From NCBI GenBank assembly GCA_950106755.1, contig OX467088.1, positions 7,858,001 to 7,922,000 of the forward strand: a stretch of 64,000 nucleotides of DNA, written 5' to 3'. Of the stretch, positions 11,841 through 22,641 are shown piece by piece (positions within the stretch are counted from its first letter, which is position 1; each line of letters opens with the position of its first letter). The position numbers and the translations under genes are program-made. Source of the DNA: Climacium dendroides (taxonomy: Eukaryota > Streptophyta > Bryopsida > Hypnales > Climaciaceae). The notes beneath the pieces are model-generated. The model made no database searches. It was not told the DNA's origin and saw only the letters and a list, made by a program, of their open reading frames with translations.

Positions 11841-12411
11841 TCCCCTTTTTAAACTCAGTGTCACCAATTGTGGGAGGCCTAAATACAATGAACCCAAGAA
11901 TTGCGCTGAATTCAGCAGATATCCCGCCTGCAAAAGAATTCTACTGCCATTAAATTCTTGATTCCATATCTAAATTTGAGTCAGTGAGTACAAGTGGGAG
12001 GGAAGGAAAATCTGAAAAACAAAATCAATATTACCTTTGTCAAGTGCCCATTTGTTCCAAAATTAAAAAAAAAAAAAAAAAATCTGAGTTGTTTGAATTG
12101 AATTTACCTTTTCTCTCAAAAACAAGCTAAATATATTAAAAGAAAAGAAGGGCAACTGATGCTTGGCAGAGATCCTTTGATATTTTTAGGGAATTTGTGA
12201 CTCATCACTCTTGAACAAATTTGCACATTTCCGATGCCCCTACCCTGTAGAGAGGGGGCAGCACGAGTATTTCTCGAGGTCGCGCCTGGGTATCTTCCGG
12301 GTATATGGGTGATACCTAGGCTACCATGGTATCGGCCTGGGATTTCCTCTCGCTCCGTCTACAAACACCGCAAACTCGAAGCATTCCTTCCCTTCTGCTG
12401 CTAACTTAGCG

Positions 12412-12459
12412 ATGGTGATCTCCGCCATGGATCCTCCCCCTCTTTTGCCCCTCTTCTGA
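12412..12459 (+). promoter_or_regulatory. Upstream ORF in leader (15 codons)
   Basis: This is the first ATG in the C/T-rich putative leader of the small gene that follows. It encodes MVISAMDPPPLLPLF and stops before the leader intron. A second mini-ORF, MLRFLES, begins at 12599. If the leader is transcribed as modelled, both would be met by scanning ribosomes before the main start and could lower translation. This is inferred from position only. Confidence 0.35.
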
Positions 12460-12675
12460 TTCGCCCTTCCCTTCTTTCCCTTTTCTATCCTCCTCTTGCC
12501 CTTGCGGCTTTCGAATCGCGCTTTTCCTTGGCTGTGAATCGAAAAGTTTCCGGCATTCTTGTGAATCGTTGAATTGAAGTCGTGCCTTGGTTGTGGAGAT
12601 GCTTAGATTTCTTGAGAGTTAAGCTTCTTTGGCTAAGGGGAGTCTGCATCGGAGTTTACGGCGGCCTTGTTGTCG

Positions 12676-13003
12676 GTGAGTGGATTTTATATCTTTTAAC
12701 GATTTAAGGAAGTTTTGGAGTATGGAGAATTGAAACTAGAGTTCTTGCTTGAGTCGAAGAATAGAATAGTCTTCATATTTGCTTGGAGGAGGATATTCTT
12801 GTGAAGGTGAATCTCCTTATGCTGAATTAGTTCTAAAAGCTAGGACGATGCTTTAGAAGATTGAAATACGTTTTAGCTAACGATTTGTAAGGGGATCTTT
12901 CAAGAAAATCAATCTTGTGAAGTTGAATCTGCGCAGTTTTCTTACCGGATTTGCTCTGAAAGTTGATCGGTACTGAGGTTGTCTCATGCTTTGGTTTCTG
13001 CAG
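12676..13003 (+). other. Putative intron in the 5' leader
   Basis: The donor TGTCG|GTGAGT and the acceptor TTTGGTTTCTGCAG|GG fit plant splice borders and bound a 328-bp AT-rich stretch. The exon that follows contains no ATG before 13142. A leader intron of this kind often boosts plant gene expression; no transcript evidence is available here. Confidence 0.45.
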
Positions 13004-13141
13004 GGATTTGTAGAATCCGCTCTGACAATTGAGTCTACGTCTGCAATTCACTATCACGCATCCGAAGCGGAATAACGTAATTGTTGGCCAGCGGTGGAGT
13101 GTGCACGATCAATCTGTGGACATAGCTGAAGAGTTACGGAT

Positions 13142-13474
13142 ATGACCGGAGTTCATGCATATAGTTCACACTCCTACACCTCCTTGAGAGATGTCGTCGC
13201 CTGCTCCTTCGTTGCTGCAAGCAGCAATCAGTGGAGTAGCCAGCTTCGTCCTAGCCAGTCCCTCTCCGACATTCGCGACGTCCACATGAGGAATCCGTTG
13301 TTGGAGAAGGCTGCAAGAGCTTATCTTGCCACGGCCAGCGGCACTCGGCGTGAACGCAATTCCTCCGGAATGTCGTCTAGCTTTTCATCTTTTCTGAAGA
13401 TTTTGGGAGTTCCTTTATTCAACATCTTTGGAGGTGCCTCGGCTTGGTTCAAGCAGTTGTACGTCAAGATCTGA
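13142..13474 (+). CDS. Small protein of unknown function (110 aa, single coding exon)
   Basis: I do not recognise this protein. It starts at the first ATG after a putative leader intron and runs 110 residues. The first half is Ser-rich and contains the segment SLSDIRDVHMRNPLLEKAAR (residues 40-59), which looks like an amphipathic helix. The second half has a Ser/Arg-rich linker followed by a hydrophobic C-terminal segment (FLKILGVPLFNIFGGASAWF, about 86-105) ending in LYVKI. That segment could be a membrane anchor or a buried helix. Codon composition is more GC-rich than the flanks, the upstream region is C/T-rich like a plant leader, and two upstream mini-ORFs precede it. It could be a real lineage-specific or poorly known plant protein, or a non-coding transcript with a chance ORF. 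Confidence 0.4.
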   Translation: MTGVHAYSSHSYTSLRDVVACSFVAASSNQWSSQLRPSQSLSDIRDVHMRNPLLEKAARAYLATASGTRRERNSSGMSSSFSSFLKILGVPLFNIFGGASAWFKQLYVKI

Positions 13475-14741
13475 AAGTAGAATCCTCAGCAGTTTTGGAG
13501 GTGCGATCGTGTTTGAACATGTGGCTTCTTGAGAAACGCTTGTAGATTGGCTTAAAATCGAAGGAAAACATTTCGGCGGAGGAAGTTTTGTACGCAGAAT
13601 TAGGCCAGTGTTGATGCAAATGATGGGCGCTTACAGAGAGGAGGGTCGACCTTCTGCAGCCCTGATGCTTCTGAGTCACTTAGGTTCAAATGCCTACGTG
13701 GTAATTATACAATAGCTTTCTATTATCCGACTAGAGGTCAGTCCTCAAATCTAAAAAGTCTGGTTTTATATTTTATGCAAGTCATTGATCCAGGTGGGGT
13801 TCTGGTCCTTGAGTTTCTTGCAATGGATCTTGTAAATGCGGGTTGTATATATGCATTTATTTGTAGCACTATTTCCTTGCTATAGAGATTTGGTTGACTG
13901 ATTAGGCCGATTTTAGTAGACGTGCTTGATCATGTTACTCAGCAAGGTGCATCACGTCGAAGGTATGAAGGTGTTTTTGCCCTCACCGGAAGTGCTTCCC
14001 TTGGCTGTGTGCGACGAGCACTCGAGTTTATTTCAGCCTTGGAGGTGACAGTAGCGTCACTCAAATTTTCTGTATAGTATTATATCATCGGAAGTTTCTG
14101 ATAATTTTATCTTGGCTGGTATCTAGCAGCTTCACCTTTATTTTCCCCTTTTAAGTGTTTCTCGTGTCCTTCAAATCTTAAGGTTTTGTCAATTACATCT
14201 GAATGGATTTACCTGGAAGAGTACCATTGCTCATTGACGCAATTGCTCTCATTGGAATTTGACTACAATTTCATATGGATCTCAATTTTTGGTCACTATG
14301 AGCAGCTATGAATAGTGTATTATAGGAAGACGCATGCATGAGAATCTGTATTCAGTTATCTCTCAATCTCCGTTTCGTCTGTATCAAACATTGTGGTGCT
14401 TTTATGAGTGGTTTTTTAAAAAGCTTGAGAACACTACGTTCACATCTCTAAGATTTTCACATCTACTGTAATAGAAATTCAAATTCATGCTTTACACATA
14501 TCAATTCTTGGCTTGGGGTCTTAAACTGTTTGAGAAATATCACTCTAAACCTTTATAAGGTAACAGGTTCAGAAATCGCCCACCTAAGAGCTGAAACTAA
14601 ATTTTGGGGAGGCAAAGCTTTTAGAAATAATTTTCAGTAAATTTTCCTTGAAAGACAAGTGGAATTGGCATCTAATCCAAGTCATTTCATATTTTTTTAG
14701 ATCTTTGTGGAATTAGTTATAAAATTTTGAAGTTGAAATGG

Positions 14742-14863
14742 CATAGGGCTATAATCGCCCACCTCCTAAAATGTACACTTTTCGTAAATTGTTGAAAGCT
14801 ATGAAAAAGCAACATGTACACATACTTTACATTTTGAGGATGTGGGCGGTTTTAGAGCCTATG
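14742..14863. mobile_element. Short inverted-repeat MITE, family D, copy 2
   Basis: This 122-bp element begins CATAGGGCTATAATCGCCC and ends GGGCGGTTTTAGAGCCTATG, an inverted repeat of about 30 bp that continues inward through CACCTCCTAAAATGTACAC and its inverse. The copy at 5.9 kb has the same plan. No coding potential. Confidence 0.7.
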
Positions 14864-15709
14864 TAATTTCAGAGCATGCTACCTTACTGGTACACAAATA
14901 GTATGCCCTCCTTCATCCTTTCTGTATGTAATCGAGGTGTCACTTGAACCAACTTTATGGGTACAAACACATACTCTTAATGGATGTCAATTACTTAAGA
15001 GTCACTTTAGAACCTCTTTACACTTAGAGGTGGGGCCAATTTGTTGTGTCAAAGGAACAAAATCCTCAATTGTGATTGGTCAAAAGGCTGAAATTGGTTC
15101 CAACTCCTTTGTACATAGAGGATGGGCTAATTTGGTGGAATGAATTTTTTAATCAAATGAGACATAATTTGTTATAGCTAAAGTTCTTTAAAAAAGAAAA
15201 GCCAAATCTTGGCCTCATGACCAATGTCAAATTTCAATTGAAAAACTTTCTTTGTAATGTATTATTTAATAAAAAATCATATTTGTTGGATTTCGTGTCA
15301 CTATTGGCACTCAAGGGGAATTGGCTTGGCTTCTAAATATAAAGCAACTTTGAAAATTTCAACTGTTATCTCTTTTCTAGGTTTTATTGAATTGGTCCAG
15401 CTTCTTGGCCTCAAGGCCTTTACTTAAGGGAGAATTGCCCTCTATTATAATCTTACTCTAATGAGTAGTTGAGGACTATCTTCAGTTCAAAAGGGGCTGA
15501 ATTTTTTTTGAATGAGCCCCACAATGAAAATTGTCTTGGCCTTTAGGTCTTTATACTACAAAGGAGAAGTGTACTAGGTTAAGAAGTTTTGGTCAAGTCA
15601 TGGTTATTTGAGGCAATCAGGATGTTGGTGAAGATGAAAAGGCAATAAAATAATGCCATGAAAAGTCTTTACTGGTTGTAGTGTAAACACCATGTGAAGA
15701 AGTCTTTCA

Positions 15710-15876
15710 AACAACTTCAAGATTGAAGTCCACCAAACAACTTCAAGATTGAAGTCCACCACACAACTTCAAGATTGAAGTCCACCAGACAACTTTAAGA
15801 TTGAAATCCACTAGACAACTTCAAGATTGAAGTCCACCAGACAACTTCAAGATTGAAGTCCACCAGACAACTTCAC
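15710..15876. repeat. 26-bp tandem repeat, about 6.4 copies
   Basis: The unit is AACAACTTCAAGATTG followed by AAGTCCACCA, repeated six times with a few substitutions plus an 11-bp partial copy. Each unit contains a perfect dyad CTTCAA-GA-TTGAAG, so the array can form a row of small hairpins or palindromic binding sites. All copies are in the same orientation. The unit is not a multiple of three and no gene crosses it. Confidence 0.9.
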
Positions 15877-17895
15877 TTGAAAGAAGAGCCAATTAAAGTA
15901 AAACAACCTATGACAGGTAGAAGATTGCCTTGTTGGTATTTTTGAAATTTTTTAAATTGTTTCTATATAAAGAAAATTATAAAAAATAGAGAGAGCAATT
16001 GAATTTTTATTTTTTTTATAAAGTATAAATTTATTATAAATTTTTTAGGTATAATGTCTAATTGTTCCAAAAGAGTTTCTCATTGGATGAGATTTACGTG
16101 CTCAATAAGGCAGCAAGTTCTTCAGAGTTCTTGGATTGTAAAAACTTAGCCACAACAGTAGTTTGACATGGTAGAGTGACTGCTATGCTGAATAATATTA
16201 ATATTTTTATTTTTTAATTTTTTAATATTATTTATTTTGGCTAGCATTGGCTAGTTCACAACATTGGGAACATGCCTAAAACAACCCTACAATGCATCTA
16301 ATGAGACTATCCCAAACCCATCAAAAATTGTACCCATAATGGTCATCTTATCATCTAAAGTAGTCAATCTTTTCTAACATGATTATGACACAAAGGATTA
16401 AAAACTTAGTTTTTGTAATGAATTTACACTAGAAAGGTAGAAGTTCCTAAAGCAATGACTAATAACTCCATCAGCATCACTCAAGGCATTAATTTGGGTC
16501 ACTATCCAACCTAATGAAGTCCTAATCTCATTTATTATTAAAATTTATCTATGGGCTAATGTAAGATTGTAATTGGTGATTTTTTAGGTGTTTGCATTGG
16601 GCAATTTGCTTGTTATGGGCTATTTTACCTTAATGCTATTTGAAATAAAAGAAGCCTTTAGTGCTATGATGAAAAGACAATAAATGAAGTTGGAGTTCTT
16701 TGGAGGCTAAGATTCTTGTTTAGAAGGTTGAGACCCCCCAAAAAATTTGACCTCCAGAGAACTCTCTTTACAAAAAATGCTTTCACATCAATAGCCATAT
16801 CATTTTTTTCTCTATGTTTGAAGTTCTCCACTTGACAAATCTTGGCCATAGTGTAAGTCCGATCCGGTAAAGATCAAAATTTCTTCCAATCATATTGTTC
16901 AATTTTCCTACAATTCTTGACTGGTGCATTTTTTTACTATAGTGTAAAACAACCTTTAAAGTGGTTGAAGTTATGTCTCTCTATTACTCTTTGCACCCTT
17001 TACCACTTATTACAATGGTTGTGAGTGAATAAACAATGGATGGAGAAAGAGCTAGTAGCTTGTGAGCTCTAAGTAACACTTGGATTTCATCATCCAAACG
17101 TTAAGTACGAAGTTTTTTATTTGTTACCTCTAGTAATCTAATTATTTGAATCTATTAGGTAGTCAATAAAGAGTTTCATCTTGAATAATGTAATTCGGAG
17201 CACATTCTTTATTTCTACTAGTTTCTCCACCCTTGAATCCCCAAAACAGTGGAAGAACGAAGAATTTTCCTCTTTGGGAGACCTAGGGGACTTGAGTTTG
17301 ACTTTCAAGCTATTAGATGTCAAAGGCTTGGTAAAGGCTATTTGGATGTATAGATAAAAATGGATCTTTATGGACAATTTGATGGAATTTAGAAAAATGA
17401 TATTTTTATATAAAAATAAGTAAAATATTCAAAATTTAAAAAAAAAAGATTAAGTCTACGAGGGATCAAATGTATTCTAATTGATGTTTTTTATTTTTTA
17501 TTTTATTTATTTTAAATCAATGCATTTTTTGAGTAACAATTTTAGGTGTATACATAGTATTTCTTTATGCACCCAAGAACTATGAGAACAAAATGTGTTC
17601 TCTTCAAATTTTCAACGGCAAATTTTTGGTAGGATGAAACAAATCCATTAGAAGATTTTTAAGGCCATTAGAAAACCATGAGTTCCTAGATTGTCGGAAA
17701 CAAGAGAACAATGCCAAATCAACTCTTTGGCTTGTTTGCGACCGTGCTAGGTCATAGAATAATATTTAATTATTTTTTAAATTAATAAAAATAAAAATAA
17801 ATTTTTTATTTTTTATTATTTAATAATCTAATAGTGTTGCAATTGTTCACAACAAGGAGAACAACCCCAAAACAATCTTTTGGAGGCTAGGAATT

Positions 17896-18472
17896 GAGGG
17901 GAGGTCACTTTGTGCATTTACACAACCCACATGAGGTGAAGATTTTGGACCCCTTACTTACTTCATAAAATTTAATTTAAATAATATTTAAAAAATTGAA
18001 TAGATTTTTCTACTTTGAAAGTTTGTATTTTGAATTATTGATATTTTTAAATTGATAATAATTAGTTACAAATTTTTGAAGAAAAAAGATGTACAGTAGA
18101 GTTGAAAATAACTTTGGACCCCTTATTTACTTCATAAAAAATTGTCTAAAAAATGAACAAAATAATCCTAAAAATAACTTTCTATTGAAAGTTTATTTTT
18201 TTGAATATTAATGCAATGGTCATCCAAATGTATTCTCTATAAATGTTTGAGATGAAAAACATGCCATTTTAGTTCATTTTTGAACCTATTATAATAGTCA
18301 TTTTAAATGTCATTTGAGTTGGGAATTTTTGGCAATATAAATCTATAGTCATTATTAATCAAAGTTCAAAATTATAGGTTGAAATTATAAGTATATTTCA
18401 AAGTAAATAGGGGGTCAAAAAATCACTTTGTCGCATGTGGTACACAAAATCCCCATAGAGTGACCTCCCCTC
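17896..18472. mobile_element. Mutator-like non-autonomous element with 10-bp target duplication
   Basis: The 577-bp element begins GAGGGGAGGTCACT and ends AGTGACCTCCCCTC, a perfect 14-bp inverted terminus that extends imperfectly inward (CCCACATG near the left, its inverse near the right). It is flanked by a perfect direct repeat GCTAGGAATT at 17886-17895 and 18473-18482. Target duplications of 9-11 bp are typical of Mutator-like elements. The interior is AT-rich, with repeated blocks (ACCCCTTACTTACTTCATAA near 17950 and again near 18120), and encodes nothing. Confidence 0.85.
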
Positions 18473-21400
18473 GCTAGGAATTTCTACTAATTCAATATTT
18501 TGTAAAATAGGATCTTGTAGAATAACAAGCTGACATACTTTTTCATTTTGGGGTTTTGAAAATTTGAACATGAGAAGTATTAGAAAATTTATTTAGGAAA
18601 TTTAGTCTAATAGAATAGGGGAATGAACATAAATTTTGAATAAGGTCTTAGTGAAAGGAATGGTTGAACTGTTTTTGAAGATGTTCCATATAATATGTTT
18701 ATAATATCAACCATTGAATTTCAAAAATTGATGCACTTCCATACACATAAAATTTTGTAGGATCCAACTTTGTTGATTTTGGCTTTTTTTATTGTTTGAA
18801 AATTTCAATGAATTTAAGAGGCTACTTTTTATTTTTCAAATTAAAAAATAATGCATTTGTTTTAGATTCCAATCCAATTTATTAATCTTCTTGTAATTTT
18901 TCTTCCCTAAAAGCTGTTTTTTTTTGCCTATAAGGATAAAGTAGACTTTAATTTTGTACAATTAAAAATAAAAATTTCAAGCCCATCCATGTGCAAACAA
19001 AGATCAAATTGGAACAACTCATTGAAACTTCTATAATCAAGAAGATATTATGCCTTGAGGGGTTAAAGACAATAAAAAAATCCTTCTAAAATTTATGATA
19101 GATTGTACAAATTTCACAAAAATTTATTTTTTAAAGTTCAAAATATTAAGTTCTAATTAAAAAGATTTTACTTCATTTATTTATTCAAGTATTTTTCAAC
19201 AAGTCATTTTTTGAATTAAAAATTTAGTTTTGAATAAAGGTCAAATATATTATAATAAGACTTTCAAAATTCAATTGTAAATCTAAATCCTAGTATGAAG
19301 TTTGTTCAAAGAGACAATACCTAATGGACTTTTAGAAGATAATCTAAATTTGAAATAACATCATAAGGGTCAAAAGAATTTTTCAACTAGGCAATTGCTA
19401 TTCCTCACTATTTGGTCTAATTACACAATTTGGCACTCCACTCTTAAAGGCCAAAAGGATTTTAAAATATCTAAATTAATTTTTCAAGCTATTTAGCTTT
19501 GCTTCAATTGGGGCCTCCACTCTCAATTCTTTTAGCTTTAGCCTCTTTAGTCTACCTTTTTTCTAACTAGGTTTTTACTCCTATCTACTACTTCGAATTC
19601 TTTTTACCCAAATTTTTTTTTATTCCTATCTACTACTCCAAATTCATGCATCCAACAACTTTCCATTACTTTTGTAATACTCCGATTTGTTTACTATCTG
19701 GCCCAATTTTATCCTCTTCATTTCCTAAATCCCCCACTCAACAATTCTCAATTTCCTCACATACATTAATTTTTCCATTCCACATTTCATTGACTCTTTT
19801 AATTAATGCTCTCTCATTCTAATATACTACTCTAAGTGGTTGTTCCATTACTCTCCAATTTGGTACAATCATCTTCTATTCACTCATAGCTTGAAGACAT
19901 GAAAAATTTTAAAATGTCGTAATTGGATCCCACATTGAGAATGAATTTCCATTAAGACTATGACATTCAAATGCACTCAATTTCTTATTTGGTTTAGCAC
20001 TGTAATCAACATAATAATACCCCAAATTGTAATACCCCAAATTGTAACATCCTCTACAAAAGATTCCTAAATTTCCACCCTCAAACAACAAAGGTGAATT
20101 TTCAAATTTTAATTAATGTGATGGATTTCTTGTGCCATTTGGAGTGTGTGCCTTATGAAGTGTGGATGCCTAATTGTATGGGAAGTATTGTTTGTGTAGA
20201 GTGTGTGTGTTGATTTGGAAGTGTATTGTATTGAATATTTGCTAAATTGTGAGATTTGGGTATATAGTTTCCAATTGATTGTTGATGTCTTATTTGAAGT
20301 TGTAACTATGTGTGAATGTTGTGTAGCCAAGTTGGAAAGTGCTTAGTATTTATACGTGGTTGAGTTGTTACCAAGTTGAAATTACAAGTAGTAAAAGTTT
20401 GTTGAGCCATGAATTATGTGAGTGTTTCTCATTTGGAAATGAATGTTTGATTTGGAATCCACTATTCTTGTGTAGATGTTGTGTAATTGGAATTATGAAG
20501 CTTGAGATTTATGAGTCCAAATTGGAGCATGTTATCTTTGGATTATGATTGTGAGTTATGTTGTCTAATTGAATGTTAAATTCAACCATGATTAACAAAT
20601 AAATTGATTGGAGAATAATTGTATATACATCCACCAAGGGCTTGGACTCTCAAGCTCAAATAGGTAGTGGGTAAATTCCAAATGGCCAACGGTAGTTGAC
20701 AACAACTTCCACTAGATTGACTTTTTAGTTCTTTGCAAGGCAACTAGCCAACTTGGTTTTACACATACTTAATGCCTATTTAGCTTGATTCTGTCTATTT
20801 GCTACACTTAATACTAATTTGGTTGATTAATTGGCCTAGCTAAAGAAAAAAATTGGAAGTTTTAAGTTTTAAGACCAATTATCAAACCAACACATACTTC
20901 TTACCCTTGAATTCTAGAATATTAGTAAAATTTATTAAAAAAATCTATATTGTACAAATACATGAGAGTTAATACAAGAATCTACTAACATTTAGAAGGA
21001 TGAAAATCAAGACTTTGTGTATTTGGGATATGTTTGAATTCATCAATTGTTTGAAATTTGAAAGCCTATTAATTAAGGGCTTATACCAAAATACTTGTAC
21101 ATTGATTTGGCCTAGTGGTGTAGTTGCAAGAAATTACTATAGTTATATTATTTTGAATAAGTGCATGTTAGAAGTGTATAGACATCTCATTTGCTAAGCA
21201 CTAATCCTTCATTGTGCACTACCTAATTTGTTGCAAAAGTTTGCTTGGTACACAATTTAGAAATAAAATTTGCTTGGTCATTGACATACTTCATAATTAG
21301 GGCCTAAATCCAATTCCAAGTTGACCCAATTTACAAACATATGGTTAACTCAAATCAGATCCAAGCAAAAATTTCAACCCATGATATATGGCCATCCAAT

Positions 21401-21813
21401 TTTTAGGCACTTGGACCTAATTTTTTGGCACCCAAACATTGCTATGTAAGTGACTATGTGGTATTAAAGAAAAATTGAATCAACTTTCAATATTAAACCT
21501 TTGGTCTTGATTGATGGCCCAATTTAAGGATCTAAACACTTCTATAAGTTGATTTTGGTGCAATTGGACCCTAGACTAAGGTGGCCCTTTCACCATGCCA
21601 ATTTCCACTAGAAATATATTCTAGTTTTTTGGTGACATTAATTTTGTAGGGTGACACTAATAGGACAATTCAATGTAGACCCTCCCCATACCCTAACATT
21701 TTGGAGAGTTAGTTACAGGGTTGTGCGTGGAGATACTTAGTGTGGTATCATACCGTTTCTTGGAAAGTGAGCTCCATGTTGTCAAGGTAATCAACTTTGC
21801 TTTGACCTAATTA

Positions 21814-22187
21814 AGGTAGAAACACGCAAATCTGCACCTATTCTTATTCTTTGTTTTTAGACTCATCTAATTATGTCCCTAAACTTTGATGATTGTGTCC
21901 TCCACGTGCTTAACATTGATTGGCCAACACATTCAAAGGACACATATTTGACTGTGATCTGATTTTTATAGGGTTCAGTTTTGGGGCACCTATGGGATAG
22001 TTTCAATAGTCTAGGCAGCCAACACTTTGAAAAATCATAAAAATTACATACAATATCCGAAAAATCTAATTTTTTTTGAATATTCATGATTTTCACTTGC
22101 ATATACTACAAAAATATAATTTTTTAGAAAAATTTGCCTCCAACTATGCTGAATTGCCTAAAGGAACGGTTTTGGGTGTTTCTACCT
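21814..22187. mobile_element. MITE family C, copy 2 (inverted)
   Basis: This 374-bp copy starts AGGTAGAAACACGC and ends GGGTGTTTCTACCT with TA on each side. It is inverted relative to the copies at 7.3 and 53.5 kb and shares their interior. It ends 454 bp upstream of the methyltransferase start codon, so it lies in or next to that promoter. Confidence 0.8.
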
Positions 22188-22420
22188 TATACGATCAAGA
22201 ATCCTGAAATTCTGACGAGGTCAGTAGCACAAAAATCAATTTCCAATTCTAAAATCATGTAGCCCTTGCGCTTCGAAATGATGCAGATCTTCCAATGCAT
22301 TTTATCTCTGCTTTGCCTCAGGTCTGTGATTTTCAATTCTAATTGTATGAATTGCGATTGTGTGCCTTCTGAATTGCTAAATTATCTGGGTTTCTTGTTT
22401 CTGACTCACATTCTTTCGAA

Positions 22421-22441
22421 TAAACCCTAAACCCTAAACCC
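22421..22441 (+). promoter_or_regulatory. Telo-box cluster upstream of the methyltransferase gene
   Basis: Three head-to-tail copies of the plant telomere-type motif (TAAACCC) lie about 200 bp before the start codon. Telo-boxes of the AAACCCTAA type are known from promoters and leaders of plant genes active in dividing cells, often with translation or ribosome roles. Its action here is inferred. Confidence 0.6.
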
Positions 22442-22641
22442 AAGTCGTAAGTCGTGCTGGAATGAGAGGAGAGAGCCTTGCAATTCCAAGTATATATTGT
22501 CAAGTTCGTTTGGTTGGAGTCGTTGTCGGTGATGCAGTGAGCCCGAGTTCGTAAGTGGAGGTCAGGAATCGAAGATGAGGGATCGGAGCGAAACATGTTC
22601 TTCTTTGTAGGCGAGCATTATTGTGAAATTTATCTCTCAGG

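Larger units (their letters stand above)
5781..12340. other. Gene-free region with scattered MITEs
   Basis: No gene was recognised. Besides the separately listed elements I see AT-rich sequence, a (TTG)n-like run near 6920 and a slightly GC-richer stretch at about 6960-7260 that is open in several frames without a recognisable protein. The longest ORF on the minus strand here (about 8.8-9.46 kb, 217 codons) covers an inverted-terminus element and has no protein-like composition. The stretch 11.85-12.34 kb holds an A-run at about 12066-12082 and then the upstream region of the next gene. Confidence 0.6.
13700..22410. other. Gene-free region with repeats
   Basis: No gene is recognised. The first 400 bases may be the 3' part of the preceding transcript. 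The rest is AT-rich sequence with the 26-bp tandem array, a Mutator-like element and two MITEs that are listed separately. A half-copy of the family D terminus (AGAAATCGCCCACCT) lies near 14570. Short direct duplications occur at about 19560-19640 (CCTATCTACTACTTC type) and at 20020-20050 (AATACCCCAAATTGT twice). Confidence 0.6.

Noticed and set aside
11482..11953. Overlapping ORFs of 106 and 152 codons on opposite strands
   Set aside because: They translate inverted copies of the same repeat, which explains the similar peptides on both strands.
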